A stretch of 64,000 nucleotides of DNA, taken from assembly GCF_025836995.1 (NCBI RefSeq), contig NZ_CP107546.1:1984001-2048000 (forward strand). Direction: 5' to 3'. The DNA is from Microbacterium sp. M28. Its GTDB lineage: Bacteria; Actinomycetota; Actinomycetes; Actinomycetales; Microbacteriaceae. A model generated the notes under the pieces. The model searched no databases and was not told the origin of the DNA. It saw nothing but the letters and a program-made list of their open reading frames with translations. The number at the start of each line of letters is the position of its first letter. Within the stretch, counting starts at the first letter, position 1. The position numbers and the translations under genes are program-made. Below are positions 28,270-35,829 of this stretch, piece by piece.

Positions 28270-28653
28270 TCAGCGACCTTCTTGGCGGCGATCCCATCGA
28301 TCGTTCATGCGATCCATGAAGCCGGCCGAGGAGGGAGCGCGCTTCTCGCGCGGTGCCTTGGGGAGGGATCCGGTCGTGCGACGCACCGGGGTCACGGCGA
28401 GCATGACGCCCCCGAGCATCGCGAGGAATCCGACGACGCCGATGGCGATCGCGAATGCGCCGAGATCGCCGGCCAGTGCGACGCCGACGACGAGCGCGCC
28501 GATGCCGACCAGCAGCAGAACCGCACCGTAGACGAGGTTGCGATAGCTCAGAACGCGATCCCCCGAGGGCGCGCTGACGACATCGGCGTCGTTCTGAAGG
28601 AGATGGCGTTCCATCTCGTCGAGCAGACGCTGCTCCTGTTCGGACAGTGGCAT
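28270..28653 (-). CDS. DUF3040 domain protein
   Basis: A 127-residue member of DUF3040, an actinobacterial family of small membrane proteins of unknown function often found beside the mraZ operon. The conserved N terminus MPLSEQEQRLLDEMERHL is followed by two membrane segments at about 40-61 and 66-87 and a basic C-terminal tail. GAGGGGGA precedes the ATG, and TAGACT about 30 bases upstream is a likely -10. Confidence 0.92.
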   Translation of the reverse strand: MPLSEQEQRLLDEMERHLLQNDADVVSAPSGDRVLSYRNLVYGAVLLLVGIGALVVGVALAGDLGAFAIAIGVVGFLAMLGGVMLAVTPVRRTTGSLPKAPREKRAPSSAGFMDRMNDRWDRRQEGR

Positions 28654-28681
28654 TCCGTCCCCCTCGGGTTTCGTGTCTTCC

Positions 28682-28687
28682 AGTCTA
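28682..28687 (-). promoter_or_regulatory. -10 hexamer of the DUF3040 gene
   Basis: TAGACT on the minus strand, 28 bases before the ATG; the short leader carries GAGGGGGA. Confidence 0.45.
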
Positions 28688-28745
28688 CCCGCGCACCGGG
28701 CTCGGAGGCTAGAGATCGGCTGAGAGGTGTTGCACCGGATCGCCG

Positions 28746-28751
28746 TAGGCT
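28746..28751 (+). promoter_or_regulatory. -10 hexamer of the polyprenyl synthase gene
   Basis: TAGGCT exactly six bases before the GTG start, predicting a leaderless mRNA. Confidence 0.5.
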
Positions 28752-28757
28752 GAGCAC

Positions 28758-29846
28758 GTGCACTCCCCCTCCTCCGTCGCCGATTCCGTCGCCCGCTCGC
28801 TGGACGAGTTCGTTTCGAGGGTGCGAGCCGAAGCCGACCCCTACGGACCCGACGGGCGACGGTTCATCGACGCCGCGGCGGCGACGCTGTCGGGCGGCAA
28901 GCGCCTGCGCGCACGTTTCTGCCATGCCGGCTGGAGCGCGGTCGCTCGGGTCGGGAACCCGAAGGCGCCGGAGCCGGATGCCCTGTGGCGGCTGTGCGCT
29001 TCGCTGGAAGTGTTCCAGGCCGCGGCCCTGGTGCACGACGACCTCATCGACAACTCCGACACCCGCCGCGGACGCCCTGCCGCGCATCGGGCGCTGGAGG
29101 CGGAGCATCGTGATGCACGATGGAGCGGAGACGCCGAAGGGTTCGGGCGATCCGGGGCCGTGCTGCTCGGAGATCTGCTGGTGGCGTGGAGCGACGACCT
29201 GCTCGAAGACGCCCTGCAGGGATTGCCCCAGGCACCGGCGGTTCGGGCCGAGTACGCCCGCATGCGGCGGGATGTCACGACCGGGCAGTTCCTCGACGTC
29301 ACCGAGGAGTCCGCGTGGAGCGTCAATCCGATCGACGAGCACGCCGAACGCGCGCTGCGGGTGATCTCTTTCAAATCCGCTCGGTACAGCGTCACCCAGC
29401 CTCTTCGGCTCGGGGCGATCCTCGCGGGCGCCGACGATGCGCAGCTGGAGGCGCTCGACAGCTTCGGGATGCCACTCGGCATGGCCTTCCAGCTGCGCGA
29501 CGACGTCCTCGGCGTGTTCGGCGATCCGGCGCTCACGGGCAAGCCGAGCGGAGACGATCTCCGGGAGGGGAAGCGCACGGTGCTCATCGCCTTCACGCGC
29601 GAGCGTCTGGCCGCGTCCGCCCGCGTCGTGCTCGACGAGATGCTCGGCGACCCCGACCTCGATGACGCGCAGGTCGCCGCGCTGCAGGCGACTGTCCGCG
29701 ACAGCGGTGCGCTGGACCGTGTGGAGGAGTTGATCACGGACTACGCGCGCACGGCCGACCGGTCATTGACCGGCGCGCGCCTCGACAACGCCGCGGTCGG
29801 CGATCTGCGCGAGCTCACCAGGGCCGCGACGTCGCGCGTGGCCTGA
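28758..29846 (+). CDS. polyprenyl (geranylgeranyl-type) diphosphate synthase
   Basis: A trans-isoprenyl diphosphate synthase that condenses isopentenyl diphosphate with allylic diphosphates, supplying quinone side chains or carotenoids. The 362-residue protein has the first Asp-rich motif in LVHDDLIDNSDTRRG (about 91-105) and the second in FQLRDDVLGVFGD. GGKRLRAR precedes the first motif. GTG start at 28758. Chain length cannot be assigned firmly from motifs. Related genes occupy this spot beside the Rv2175c/pknL locus in other actinobacteria. Confidence 0.93.
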   Translation: MHSPSSVADSVARSLDEFVSRVRAEADPYGPDGRRFIDAAAATLSGGKRLRARFCHAGWSAVARVGNPKAPEPDALWRLCASLEVFQAAALVHDDLIDNSDTRRGRPAAHRALEAEHRDARWSGDAEGFGRSGAVLLGDLLVAWSDDLLEDALQGLPQAPAVRAEYARMRRDVTTGQFLDVTEESAWSVNPIDEHAERALRVISFKSARYSVTQPLRLGAILAGADDAQLEALDSFGMPLGMAFQLRDDVLGVFGDPALTGKPSGDDLREGKRTVLIAFTRERLAASARVVLDEMLGDPDLDDAQVAALQATVRDSGALDRVEELITDYARTADRSLTGARLDNAAVGDLRELTRAATSRVA

Positions 29847-29862
29847 CGGCCCGCCCTCAGGC
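29841..29862. terminator. possible shared terminator of convergent genes
   Basis: GCCTGA and TCAGGC pair across a 10-base loop and include the stop codons of both converging genes. The stem is only 6 bp. Confidence 0.35.
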
Positions 29863-30216
29863 GAGGGTGCGCGCGACGCGCCGGACCGCGCTCTTGTGTC
29901 CGTCCAGCAGAGCGGCGATCGGGGTGCGCCCGAGCGAGTCGTCTTCGGCGAGCAGCCAGTCGATGACCTCGTCGTCGGTGAGTCCGACATCCTGCAGCGC
30001 GATGATCGTGCCGCGCAGCGATGAGAGCGGATGTCCGTCGACGATGAAGATCGCCGGCACCGCGAGAACACCCGTGCGCCGCGAGGCGACCAGGTAGTGC
30101 TCGTCGATGAGTCGGCGCACGCGGCTCTGCGACTCGCCGAGCACCTCGACGAGGTCGGGCAGGGTCAGCCAGTCGGTCGGGGTCGATGCGGGGGCAGTCT
30201 CAGACACGTTGTTCAC
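29857..30216 (-). CDS. Rv2175c family DNA-binding protein
   Basis: A 119-residue protein like M. tuberculosis Rv2175c, a small DNA-binding protein phosphorylated by the kinase PknL. The N-terminal half has a winged-helix-like region (DWLTLPDLVEVLGESQSRVRRLID); the C-terminal Rv2175c domain has ALQDVGLTDDEVIDWLLAEDDSLG. I chose the GTG at 30216, preceded by GAGGTGAG; a longer ATG frame starts at 30243. It lies back to back with the LysM gene, and the PknL-like kinase is two genes away, as in mycobacteria. Confidence 0.9.
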   Translation of the reverse strand: MNNVSETAPASTPTDWLTLPDLVEVLGESQSRVRRLIDEHYLVASRRTGVLAVPAIFIVDGHPLSSLRGTIIALQDVGLTDDEVIDWLLAEDDSLGRTPIAALLDGHKSAVRRVARTLA

Positions 30217-30255
30217 TATCTCACCTCTGGTCGGAACACGCATATCGCCCCATCA

Positions 30256-30273
30256 GTAACAGCGGTCACATTG
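30256..30273 (+). promoter_or_regulatory. candidate MtrA operator
   Basis: Two tandem 9-mers, GTAACAGCG and GTCACATTG, lie between the divergent Rv2175c and LysM genes. They resemble the tandem GTCACAGCG-like 9-mers reported for MtrA in mycobacteria. A TTGACT stretch follows at 30284. MtrA typically controls cell-wall hydrolase genes, which fits the downstream LysM protein. Confidence 0.5.
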
Positions 30274-30339
30274 GCCACTTCTGTTGACTTCCGTATACAA
30301 CCGTGTCAGCGTGGACGAGGATCTAAGGGGGGGCTTACC

Positions 30340-31542
30340 TTGAGCCAGCAGAACACGCGTCGCCGCAATCGCCACGTCCAGGTGGGCATCCCGGCCGCGC
30401 TCCTGAGTACTCTTTCCGGCGCTTTCGCCGTCGCTCCGGCCGCCGCATCCGAGGTTCCCACCGGCGTGTTGGAACGCACGCATGCGGTCGGCTCTCGCGC
30501 CCTGCCCACCACGGCTCCGGGCGCCGCCACGCACACGGTGCAGGCAGGCGAGACCGTTTGGGCGATCGCCCGGCAGCACGGACTGCGGTCGGCCGATCTC
30601 GTGGCATGGAACGGCTTGGGCGCCGATGCCCTGATCAGGCCGGGCCAGGTGCTGCGTCTCACGCCCGGCGCCGCACCGGCGAGCACGGCGCCCGCGCCCG
30701 CACCGGCGCCCGCCGCCCAGTCCTACACCGTGGTCGCCGGCGACACGATCACCCGCATCGCCTCGAAGCACGGCACGACGATCAACGCCGTGCTCGCGGC
30801 GAACGGGCTTTCCCGGTCGTCGGTCATCTATCCGGGTCAACAGCTGCGCATCTCCGGGGTCGCCGCTCCGGCATCCGCACCAGCGGCGACGCCGGCATCC
30901 GCCCCTGCTCCGACCGCCGACGCGGCGACCAGCCACACCGTCGTCGCCGGCGACACCATCAGCGCGATCGCGAAGAAGTACGCGACCAGCGTGAGCGCCG
31001 TCCTCGCCGCCAACGGACTGACGGGTTCGTCGATCATCTACCCCGGTCAGAAGATCGCGATCCCCGGCACCCGGGCCGCGCAGCCCGCCAGCGTTCCGGC
31101 GCTGGCGCCGACCGATCATGGGCCCCAGAACGCGGTCCTCAACGCTCCCCAGACCGAGAACGCCCTCATGATCATCCGGATCGGGCGCGAGCTCGGCGTC
31201 TCGGACCGCGGGATCGCGATCGCATTGGCGACCAGCATGGTGGAGTCGTGGCTGCGCAACCTCGACTGGGGCGACCGGGATTCGCTCGGTCTGTTCCAGC
31301 AGCGGCCCAGCACCGGCTGGGGCACGGCGGAGGAGATCCGCAACCGCGACTACGCGATCCGCACGTTCTACACCGGCAACACGAACCCGGACGGCACGAT
31401 GACGCACGGCCTGCTGGATGTCAGCGGCTGGGAGTCAATGCGGTTCACGGATGCGGCGCAGGCCGTGCAGAAGTCGGCCTTCCCCGAGCGCTACGGCCAG
31501 TGGGAGCAGGCGGCCCACCAGTGGCTCGCGCAGCTCGGATGA
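30340..31542 (+). CDS. secreted LysM peptidoglycan hydrolase (transglycosylase-like)
   Basis: A 400-residue secreted wall-binding protein. It has a signal peptide (basic 1-14, hydrophobic 15-36 ending APAAAS) and three LysM repeats at about 65-107, 129-171 and 199-241, joined by Ala/Pro linkers. The C-terminal domain (270-400) has MVESWLRNLDWGDRDSLGLFQQRPS, where Glu302 is a candidate catalytic acid and the SLGLFQQRPS-GWGT pattern is typical of actinobacterial lytic-transglycosylase-like domains. The TTG start at 30340 is chosen because AAGGGGGGG lies just upstream and the signal peptide begins there. Confidence 0.88.
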   Translation: MSQQNTRRRNRHVQVGIPAALLSTLSGAFAVAPAAASEVPTGVLERTHAVGSRALPTTAPGAATHTVQAGETVWAIARQHGLRSADLVAWNGLGADALIRPGQVLRLTPGAAPASTAPAPAPAPAAQSYTVVAGDTITRIASKHGTTINAVLAANGLSRSSVIYPGQQLRISGVAAPASAPAATPASAPAPTADAATSHTVVAGDTISAIAKKYATSVSAVLAANGLTGSSIIYPGQKIAIPGTRAAQPASVPALAPTDHGPQNAVLNAPQTENALMIIRIGRELGVSDRGIAIALATSMVESWLRNLDWGDRDSLGLFQQRPSTGWGTAEEIRNRDYAIRTFYTGNTNPDGTMTHGLLDVSGWESMRFTDAAQAVQKSAFPERYGQWEQAAHQWLAQLG

Positions 31543-31559
31543 CGAACGACTCCCCTGCC

Positions 31560-31587
31560 GGGATCGCCTCAGGGGTGAGGCGTTCCC
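31560..31587 (+). terminator. terminator after the LysM gene
   Basis: A hairpin with stem GGGA-T-CGCCTCA paired to TGAGGCG-T-TCCC around a GGGG loop; one T-T mismatch. No T tract. Confidence 0.6.
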
Positions 31588-31609
31588 GGGGCTTTCAGCC
31601 TGTTCTCCG

Positions 31610-31615
31610 TAGACT
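31610..31615 (+). promoter_or_regulatory. -10 hexamer of the PASTA kinase gene
   Basis: TAGACT six bases before the GTG start; no ribosome site is present between them, so a leaderless mRNA is likely. Confidence 0.55.
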
Positions 31616-31621
31616 TTCTTC

Positions 31622-33571
31622 GTGACGACGAATCAGCAGGCCGACCCTCTCATCGGGCGGCTTGTCGACGGTCGCTACCGTGTGCGCGCCCGCATCGCTC
31701 GCGGCGGGATGGCCACGGTGTACGTCGCCACCGACCTGCGGCTCGAGCGCCGCATCGCCCTGAAGGTGATGCACGCCCATCTCAGCGACGACTCGAACTT
31801 CCAGAGCAGGTTCATCCAGGAGGCCCGCGCAGCGGCACGACTGGCCGACCCGCACGTGGTCAACGTGTTCGATCAGGGGCAGGACGGCGAACTCGCCTAC
31901 CTCGTGATGGAGTACCTCCCCGGCATCACGCTGCGCGAGCTCATGCGCGAACAGCGGCGCCTGACCATCCCTCAGACGATCACCATCATGGATGCCGTGC
32001 TCGCGGGTCTCGCGGCGGCCCATCGGGCGGGGATCGTGCACCGCGACGTCAAGCCGGAGAACGTGCTGCTCGCCGAGGACGGTCGGATCAAGATCGGTGA
32101 CTTCGGCCTGGCCCGCGCGACGACCGCGAACACCGCCACCGGTGCGCAGCTGCTGGGTACGATCGCCTATCTCGCTCCGGAACTCGTCACCCGCGGAACC
32201 GCCGACGCGCGCAGCGACATCTATGCGCTGGGCATCATGCTGTATGAGATGCTCACCGGCGAGCAGCCGTACAAGGGCGAGCAGCCGATGCAGATCGCCT
32301 TCCAGCACGCCACGGAGTCCGTGCCGCGTCCGAGCGTGCGCAACCCCTCGGTCCCCGAACCTCTGGACGAACTCGTCCTGTGGGCGACCGAGCGGTCCCC
32401 GCAGGAGCGCCCGGACGACGCGCAGGCGATGCTGAACCGCCTGCGCGAGATCGAGAAGGAGCTCGGCATCGCTCCGCAGGTCGCCGCGGCGACCTCTCCC
32501 CCGGCGCGTTCCCAGCTTGACTCCGGCGAGGTCACGAAGGTTCTCCCCGGCACGGCCGTCGTCGCCGATCCGACCGGACCGGTGACCGAGCAGGTCGACA
32601 ACGCCACGCTGCTGCGGCGTCGCACCTCGCGCAGACGAGCACGAGGAGCGTTCCTGCTCGCCCTCGTCCTGCTGCTCGCGACGCTCGCCGGCGGCGTCGG
32701 GTGGTGGTTCGGGTCCGGACCAGGGTCGCTGGTCGCCGTCCCGGATGTGGCGGGCGAGACCTTCGAGGCCGCACAGGCGGAACTCGTCGAGCACGATCTC
32801 GTCGCCGTCCGCGCGGAGGCGGATTCGATCGAGGTCGATGCGGGTCTCGCGATCCGCACCGATCCGGAGCCCGGTCAGCGCCTGGACAGGGGCACCGAGG
32901 TCACGGTCGTGATCTCCACCGGCCCCGCGACCCATTCGCTCGAGCCGCTCGCAGGTCAGAGCGCGGATGCCGTGCGCACCATCCTCGGCGACGCGAAGGT
33001 CAACCTCGCAGAAGACGAGACGTACTTCTCCGCGGACGTCGCAGAGGGCTCCGTGCTCAACGTGCGCATCACCCCGCGCGACGGCGGCGACGCGTATGCC
33101 TGCGGTGAAGGATGCGAGGTCCGCGAGGACGACTCCGCGACCATCCAGGTGTCGCTGGGCGCGGTCCCGGATGTCGCAGGGATGACTGTGAATCAGGCGA
33201 CGGAAGCCCTGACGGACAAGGGCCTCTCGGTCGCCGCCGAGCCCACGCTGCAGTTCAGCGACACGTTCTCCGACGGCGAGGTCATCGGCATCGCGGATCG
33301 TGCCGAGGAAGGCCCGTGGCGCCCGGGTGACGAGGCGACGCTCATCGTCTCCAAGGGCCCCAAGCTGTTCGAGGTGCCGAGCGTGGTCGGCATGACCCGC
33401 GACGAGGCGCGGTCCACGCTCGAGGAAGCCGGGTTCCAGGTGTCCGGGATCGACTTCCCGTGGAACATCGCCCAGGACGGCCTGACCGAGGTCAAATCGC
33501 AGGAGCCGGGCGGCGAGTCTATGCACCCAGCCGGCACCACCGTCAAGATCACCATCGACGTCCGGGATTAG
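31622..33571 (+). CDS. PknL-like serine/threonine kinase with four PASTA domains
   Basis: A membrane-bound Hanks-type kinase that probably senses cell-wall precursors. The 649-residue protein has a kinase domain (about 19-280) with glycine loop ARGGMATVY, Lys48, HRDVKPEN at 140-147 and DFG at 160-162, and an activation loop rich in Thr. A juxtamembrane linker leads to one membrane helix at 344-364 and four extracellular PASTA repeats beginning near 373, 438, 515 and 585. PASTA 2 carries an extra loop with Cys494 and Cys498, possibly a disulfide. Its genomic position beside Rv2175c and DAHP synthase matches pknL. Confidence 0.93.
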   Translation: MTTNQQADPLIGRLVDGRYRVRARIARGGMATVYVATDLRLERRIALKVMHAHLSDDSNFQSRFIQEARAAARLADPHVVNVFDQGQDGELAYLVMEYLPGITLRELMREQRRLTIPQTITIMDAVLAGLAAAHRAGIVHRDVKPENVLLAEDGRIKIGDFGLARATTANTATGAQLLGTIAYLAPELVTRGTADARSDIYALGIMLYEMLTGEQPYKGEQPMQIAFQHATESVPRPSVRNPSVPEPLDELVLWATERSPQERPDDAQAMLNRLREIEKELGIAPQVAAATSPPARSQLDSGEVTKVLPGTAVVADPTGPVTEQVDNATLLRRRTSRRRARGAFLLALVLLLATLAGGVGWWFGSGPGSLVAVPDVAGETFEAAQAELVEHDLVAVRAEADSIEVDAGLAIRTDPEPGQRLDRGTEVTVVISTGPATHSLEPLAGQSADAVRTILGDAKVNLAEDETYFSADVAEGSVLNVRITPRDGGDAYACGEGCEVREDDSATIQVSLGAVPDVAGMTVNQATEALTDKGLSVAAEPTLQFSDTFSDGEVIGIADRAEEGPWRPGDEATLIVSKGPKLFEVPSVVGMTRDEARSTLEEAGFQVSGIDFPWNIAQDGLTEVKSQEPGGESMHPAGTTVKITIDVRD

Positions 33572-33595
33572 GCCCAGGCACGTCGACGAGTCCGC

Positions 33596-33627
33596 TGCGG
33601 GTGCCGAGGGCGTCCTCGGCACCCGCA
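33596..33627. terminator. strong bidirectional terminator hairpin
   Basis: A perfect 14-bp stem (arms TGCGGGTGCCGAGG and CCTCGGCACCCGCA) with a GCGT loop, between the converging kinase and DAHP synthase genes. It has no T tract. Confidence 0.75.
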
Positions 33628-33632
33628 CAGGA

Positions 33633-34973
33633 TCAGCGCTTCTCGAGCTCCTCGGCGACGAGGAACGCCAGCTCCAGGCTCTGCATGTGGTTCAGGCGAG
33701 GGTCGCACAGCGACTCGTAGCGCGTCGCGAGGTCGGCCTCGTCGATGTGCTCCGATCCGCCGAGGCACTCGGTGACGTCGTCACCCGTGAGCTCGACATG
33801 GATGCCGCCGGGGAACGTCCCCACCGCTCGGTGCGCCTCGAAGAAGCCGCGCACCTCGTCCACGACGTCGTCGAAGCGACGCGTCTTGTACCCTGTCGGC
33901 GTGGTGATGCCGTTGCCGTGCATGGGGTCGGTGACCCAGAGCGGAGTCGCACCGGCATCCTTCACGGCCTCCAGCAGGGGCGGAAGCGCATCGCGGATCT
34001 TGCCCGCGCCCATGCGCGTGATGAAGGTGAGTCGACCGGGCTCGCGCTCGGGGTCGAGCTTGTCGATGAGCGCGAGAGCCGTCTCGGGCGAGGTGGTCGG
34101 GCCGAGCTTGACGCCGATCGGATTGCGGATCTTGGAGAAGTAGTCGACATGCGCGCCGTCGAGCTCGCGCGTGCGCTCACCGATCCAGAGGAAGTGCGCA
34201 GAGGTGTTGTACGGCGTGTCCGTGCGCGAGTCGATGCGCGTCATCGGACGCTCGTAGTCCATCAGCAGGCCTTCGTGACCCGTGAAGAACTCGACGCGCT
34301 TGAGCTCGTCGAAGTCGGCTCCTGCCGCCTCCATGAACTTGATGGCACGATCGATCTCGCTCGCCATCCGCTCGTAGCGCTGGTTGGCCGGGTTCTGCGC
34401 GAAGCCCTTGTTCCAGGAGTGCACCTCGCGGAGGTCGGCGAACCCGCCCTGGGTGAACGCGCGGATGAGATTCAGGGTGGATGCCGCGGTGTGATACCCC
34501 TGAAGCAACCGGCCGGGGTCGGCAGTGCGGGACGTCTCGGTGAAGTCGTAGCCGTTGACGATGTCGCCGCGGTAGGCGGGCAGCGTGATGTCGCCGCGCG
34601 TCTCGGAGTCGCTGGAGCGGGGCTTGGCGAACTGACCCGCCATCCGCCCCATCTTCACGATGGGCATGGACGCGCCGTAGGTGAGCACGACAGCCATCTG
34701 CAGAACCGTCTTGATGCGGTTGCGGATCTGTTCCGCCGTGGCGCCGGCGAACGTCTCGGCGCAGTCGCCTCCCTGCAGCAGGAACGCCTTGCCCGATGCC
34801 GCGCGCGCAAGCCGATCCCGCAGATTGTCGACCTCGCCCGCGAACACCAGCGGCGGGAGCGATGCGATCTGGCCGGAGACCTCGGCGACGCGGTCCGCGT
34901 CGGGCCACTGCGGCTGCTGCTTGATCGGAAGTGCGCGCCAGGCGTCGAGTGCGGCGTCATGCGGGTTCGGCAT
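33633..34973 (-). CDS. aroG: class II 3-deoxy-7-phosphoheptulonate synthase
   Basis: DAHP synthase condenses phosphoenolpyruvate and erythrose 4-phosphate, the first step of the shikimate pathway. The 446-residue protein is of the plant-like class II type used by actinobacteria. Diagnostic stretches include LLQGGDCAETFAG (about 64-76), the metal-site HSWNKGF region, FFTGHEGLL, and the C-terminal DPMHGNG and HVELTGDDVTECLGG. The start ATG at 34973 has TAAGCT seven bases upstream and also GGGGAG, so either leaderless or short-leader initiation is possible. Confidence 0.97.
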   Translation of the reverse strand: MPNPHDAALDAWRALPIKQQPQWPDADRVAEVSGQIASLPPLVFAGEVDNLRDRLARAASGKAFLLQGGDCAETFAGATAEQIRNRIKTVLQMAVVLTYGASMPIVKMGRMAGQFAKPRSSDSETRGDITLPAYRGDIVNGYDFTETSRTADPGRLLQGYHTAASTLNLIRAFTQGGFADLREVHSWNKGFAQNPANQRYERMASEIDRAIKFMEAAGADFDELKRVEFFTGHEGLLMDYERPMTRIDSRTDTPYNTSAHFLWIGERTRELDGAHVDYFSKIRNPIGVKLGPTTSPETALALIDKLDPEREPGRLTFITRMGAGKIRDALPPLLEAVKDAGATPLWVTDPMHGNGITTPTGYKTRRFDDVVDEVRGFFEAHRAVGTFPGGIHVELTGDDVTECLGGSEHIDEADLATRYESLCDPRLNHMQSLELAFLVAEELEKR

Positions 34974-34980
34974 GCTCCCC

Positions 34981-34986
34981 AGCTTA
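34981..34986 (-). promoter_or_regulatory. -10 hexamer of DAHP synthase gene
   Basis: TAAGCT on the minus strand, seven bases before the ATG. Confidence 0.45.
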
Positions 34987-35012
34987 CTGGGGTGCGGTGC
35001 CTCCCCGACGCG

Positions 35013-35711
35013 TCAGGAACCCCGTGTGACGCGGGTCGGGAGGCGGTCCTTGACGGTCGAGGCGTAGACGTCGTCGTACTCCTGCTCGCCGAGGCGCTGC
35101 AGTGCGATCATGATCTCGTCCGTGACGGAACGGAGGATGTAGCGATCGTTCTCCATCCCTTCGTATCGGGAGAAGTCCAACGGTTCACCGATGACGATGC
35201 CGACGCGCACGATGTTCGGCAGACGCTGCCCGATCGGCATCGCGGTGTCGGTGTCGACCATGACGACCGGGATCACCGGGACCTTCGCCTCGAGCGCCAT
35301 GCGGGCGATGCCGGTGCGACCGCGGTACAGCTTGCCGTCGGGGCTGCGCGTCCCCTCCGGATAGATGCCGAGCAGATCTCCGCGTCCGAGCACCTGCAGT
35401 CCGGTGTTGAGGGACGCCTCGGAGGCCTTGCCACCCGAGCGGTCGATCGGGATCTGGCCGGTGGCCTTCATGAAGAAGCGAGTGGCCCATCCCTTGATCC
35501 CGCGGCCGGTGAAGTAGTCGCTCTTGGCGAGGAAGGACATCGGACGGTCGATCACGAGCGGCAGGAAGATCGAGTCGGCGAACGAGAGATGGTTGCTGGC
35601 GAGGATCGCCGCGCCCGTCGTCGGCACGTTGCGCCGACCCACGATCCAGGGGCGGAAGATCGCCTTGACGATGGGGCCGATCGCGACATACTTCATCAGC
35701 CAGTAGAACAT
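35013..35711 (-). CDS. PlsC-type lysophospholipid acyltransferase
   Basis: A 1-acylglycerol-3-phosphate acyltransferase-like enzyme that would make phosphatidic acid at the membrane. The 232-residue protein has the catalytic NHLSFAD motif (His41 and Asp46), the acceptor motif YPEGTRSPDG at 117-126, and VPVIPVVMVDT. A short hydrophobic N terminus suggests membrane association. It is divergent from the acyl-CoA ligase gene, which could supply acyl donors. The acyl-chain preference is not known. Confidence 0.92.
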   Translation of the reverse strand: MFYWLMKYVAIGPIVKAIFRPWIVGRRNVPTTGAAILASNHLSFADSIFLPLVIDRPMSFLAKSDYFTGRGIKGWATRFFMKATGQIPIDRSGGKASEASLNTGLQVLGRGDLLGIYPEGTRSPDGKLYRGRTGIARMALEAKVPVIPVVMVDTDTAMPIGQRLPNIVRVGIVIGEPLDFSRYEGMENDRYILRSVTDEIMIALQRLGEQEYDDVYASTVKDRLPTRVTRGS

Positions 35712-35783
35712 CGATGTGCAGTCTAGCGCCCCGCTCCCGGGTGCGACGCAGTCTCAGATCTCGTGCGACTGAATGCCATGCCC

Positions 35784-35789
35784 TAGACT
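35784..35789 (+). promoter_or_regulatory. -10 hexamer of the acyl-CoA ligase gene
   Basis: TAGACT about 40 bases before the ATG, giving a leader of about 35 bases with AAGGAG. Confidence 0.45.
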
Positions 35790-35829
35790 CGAGTCACACC
35801 CGTGCCCGACCGGTACCGAAGGAGCTGCC

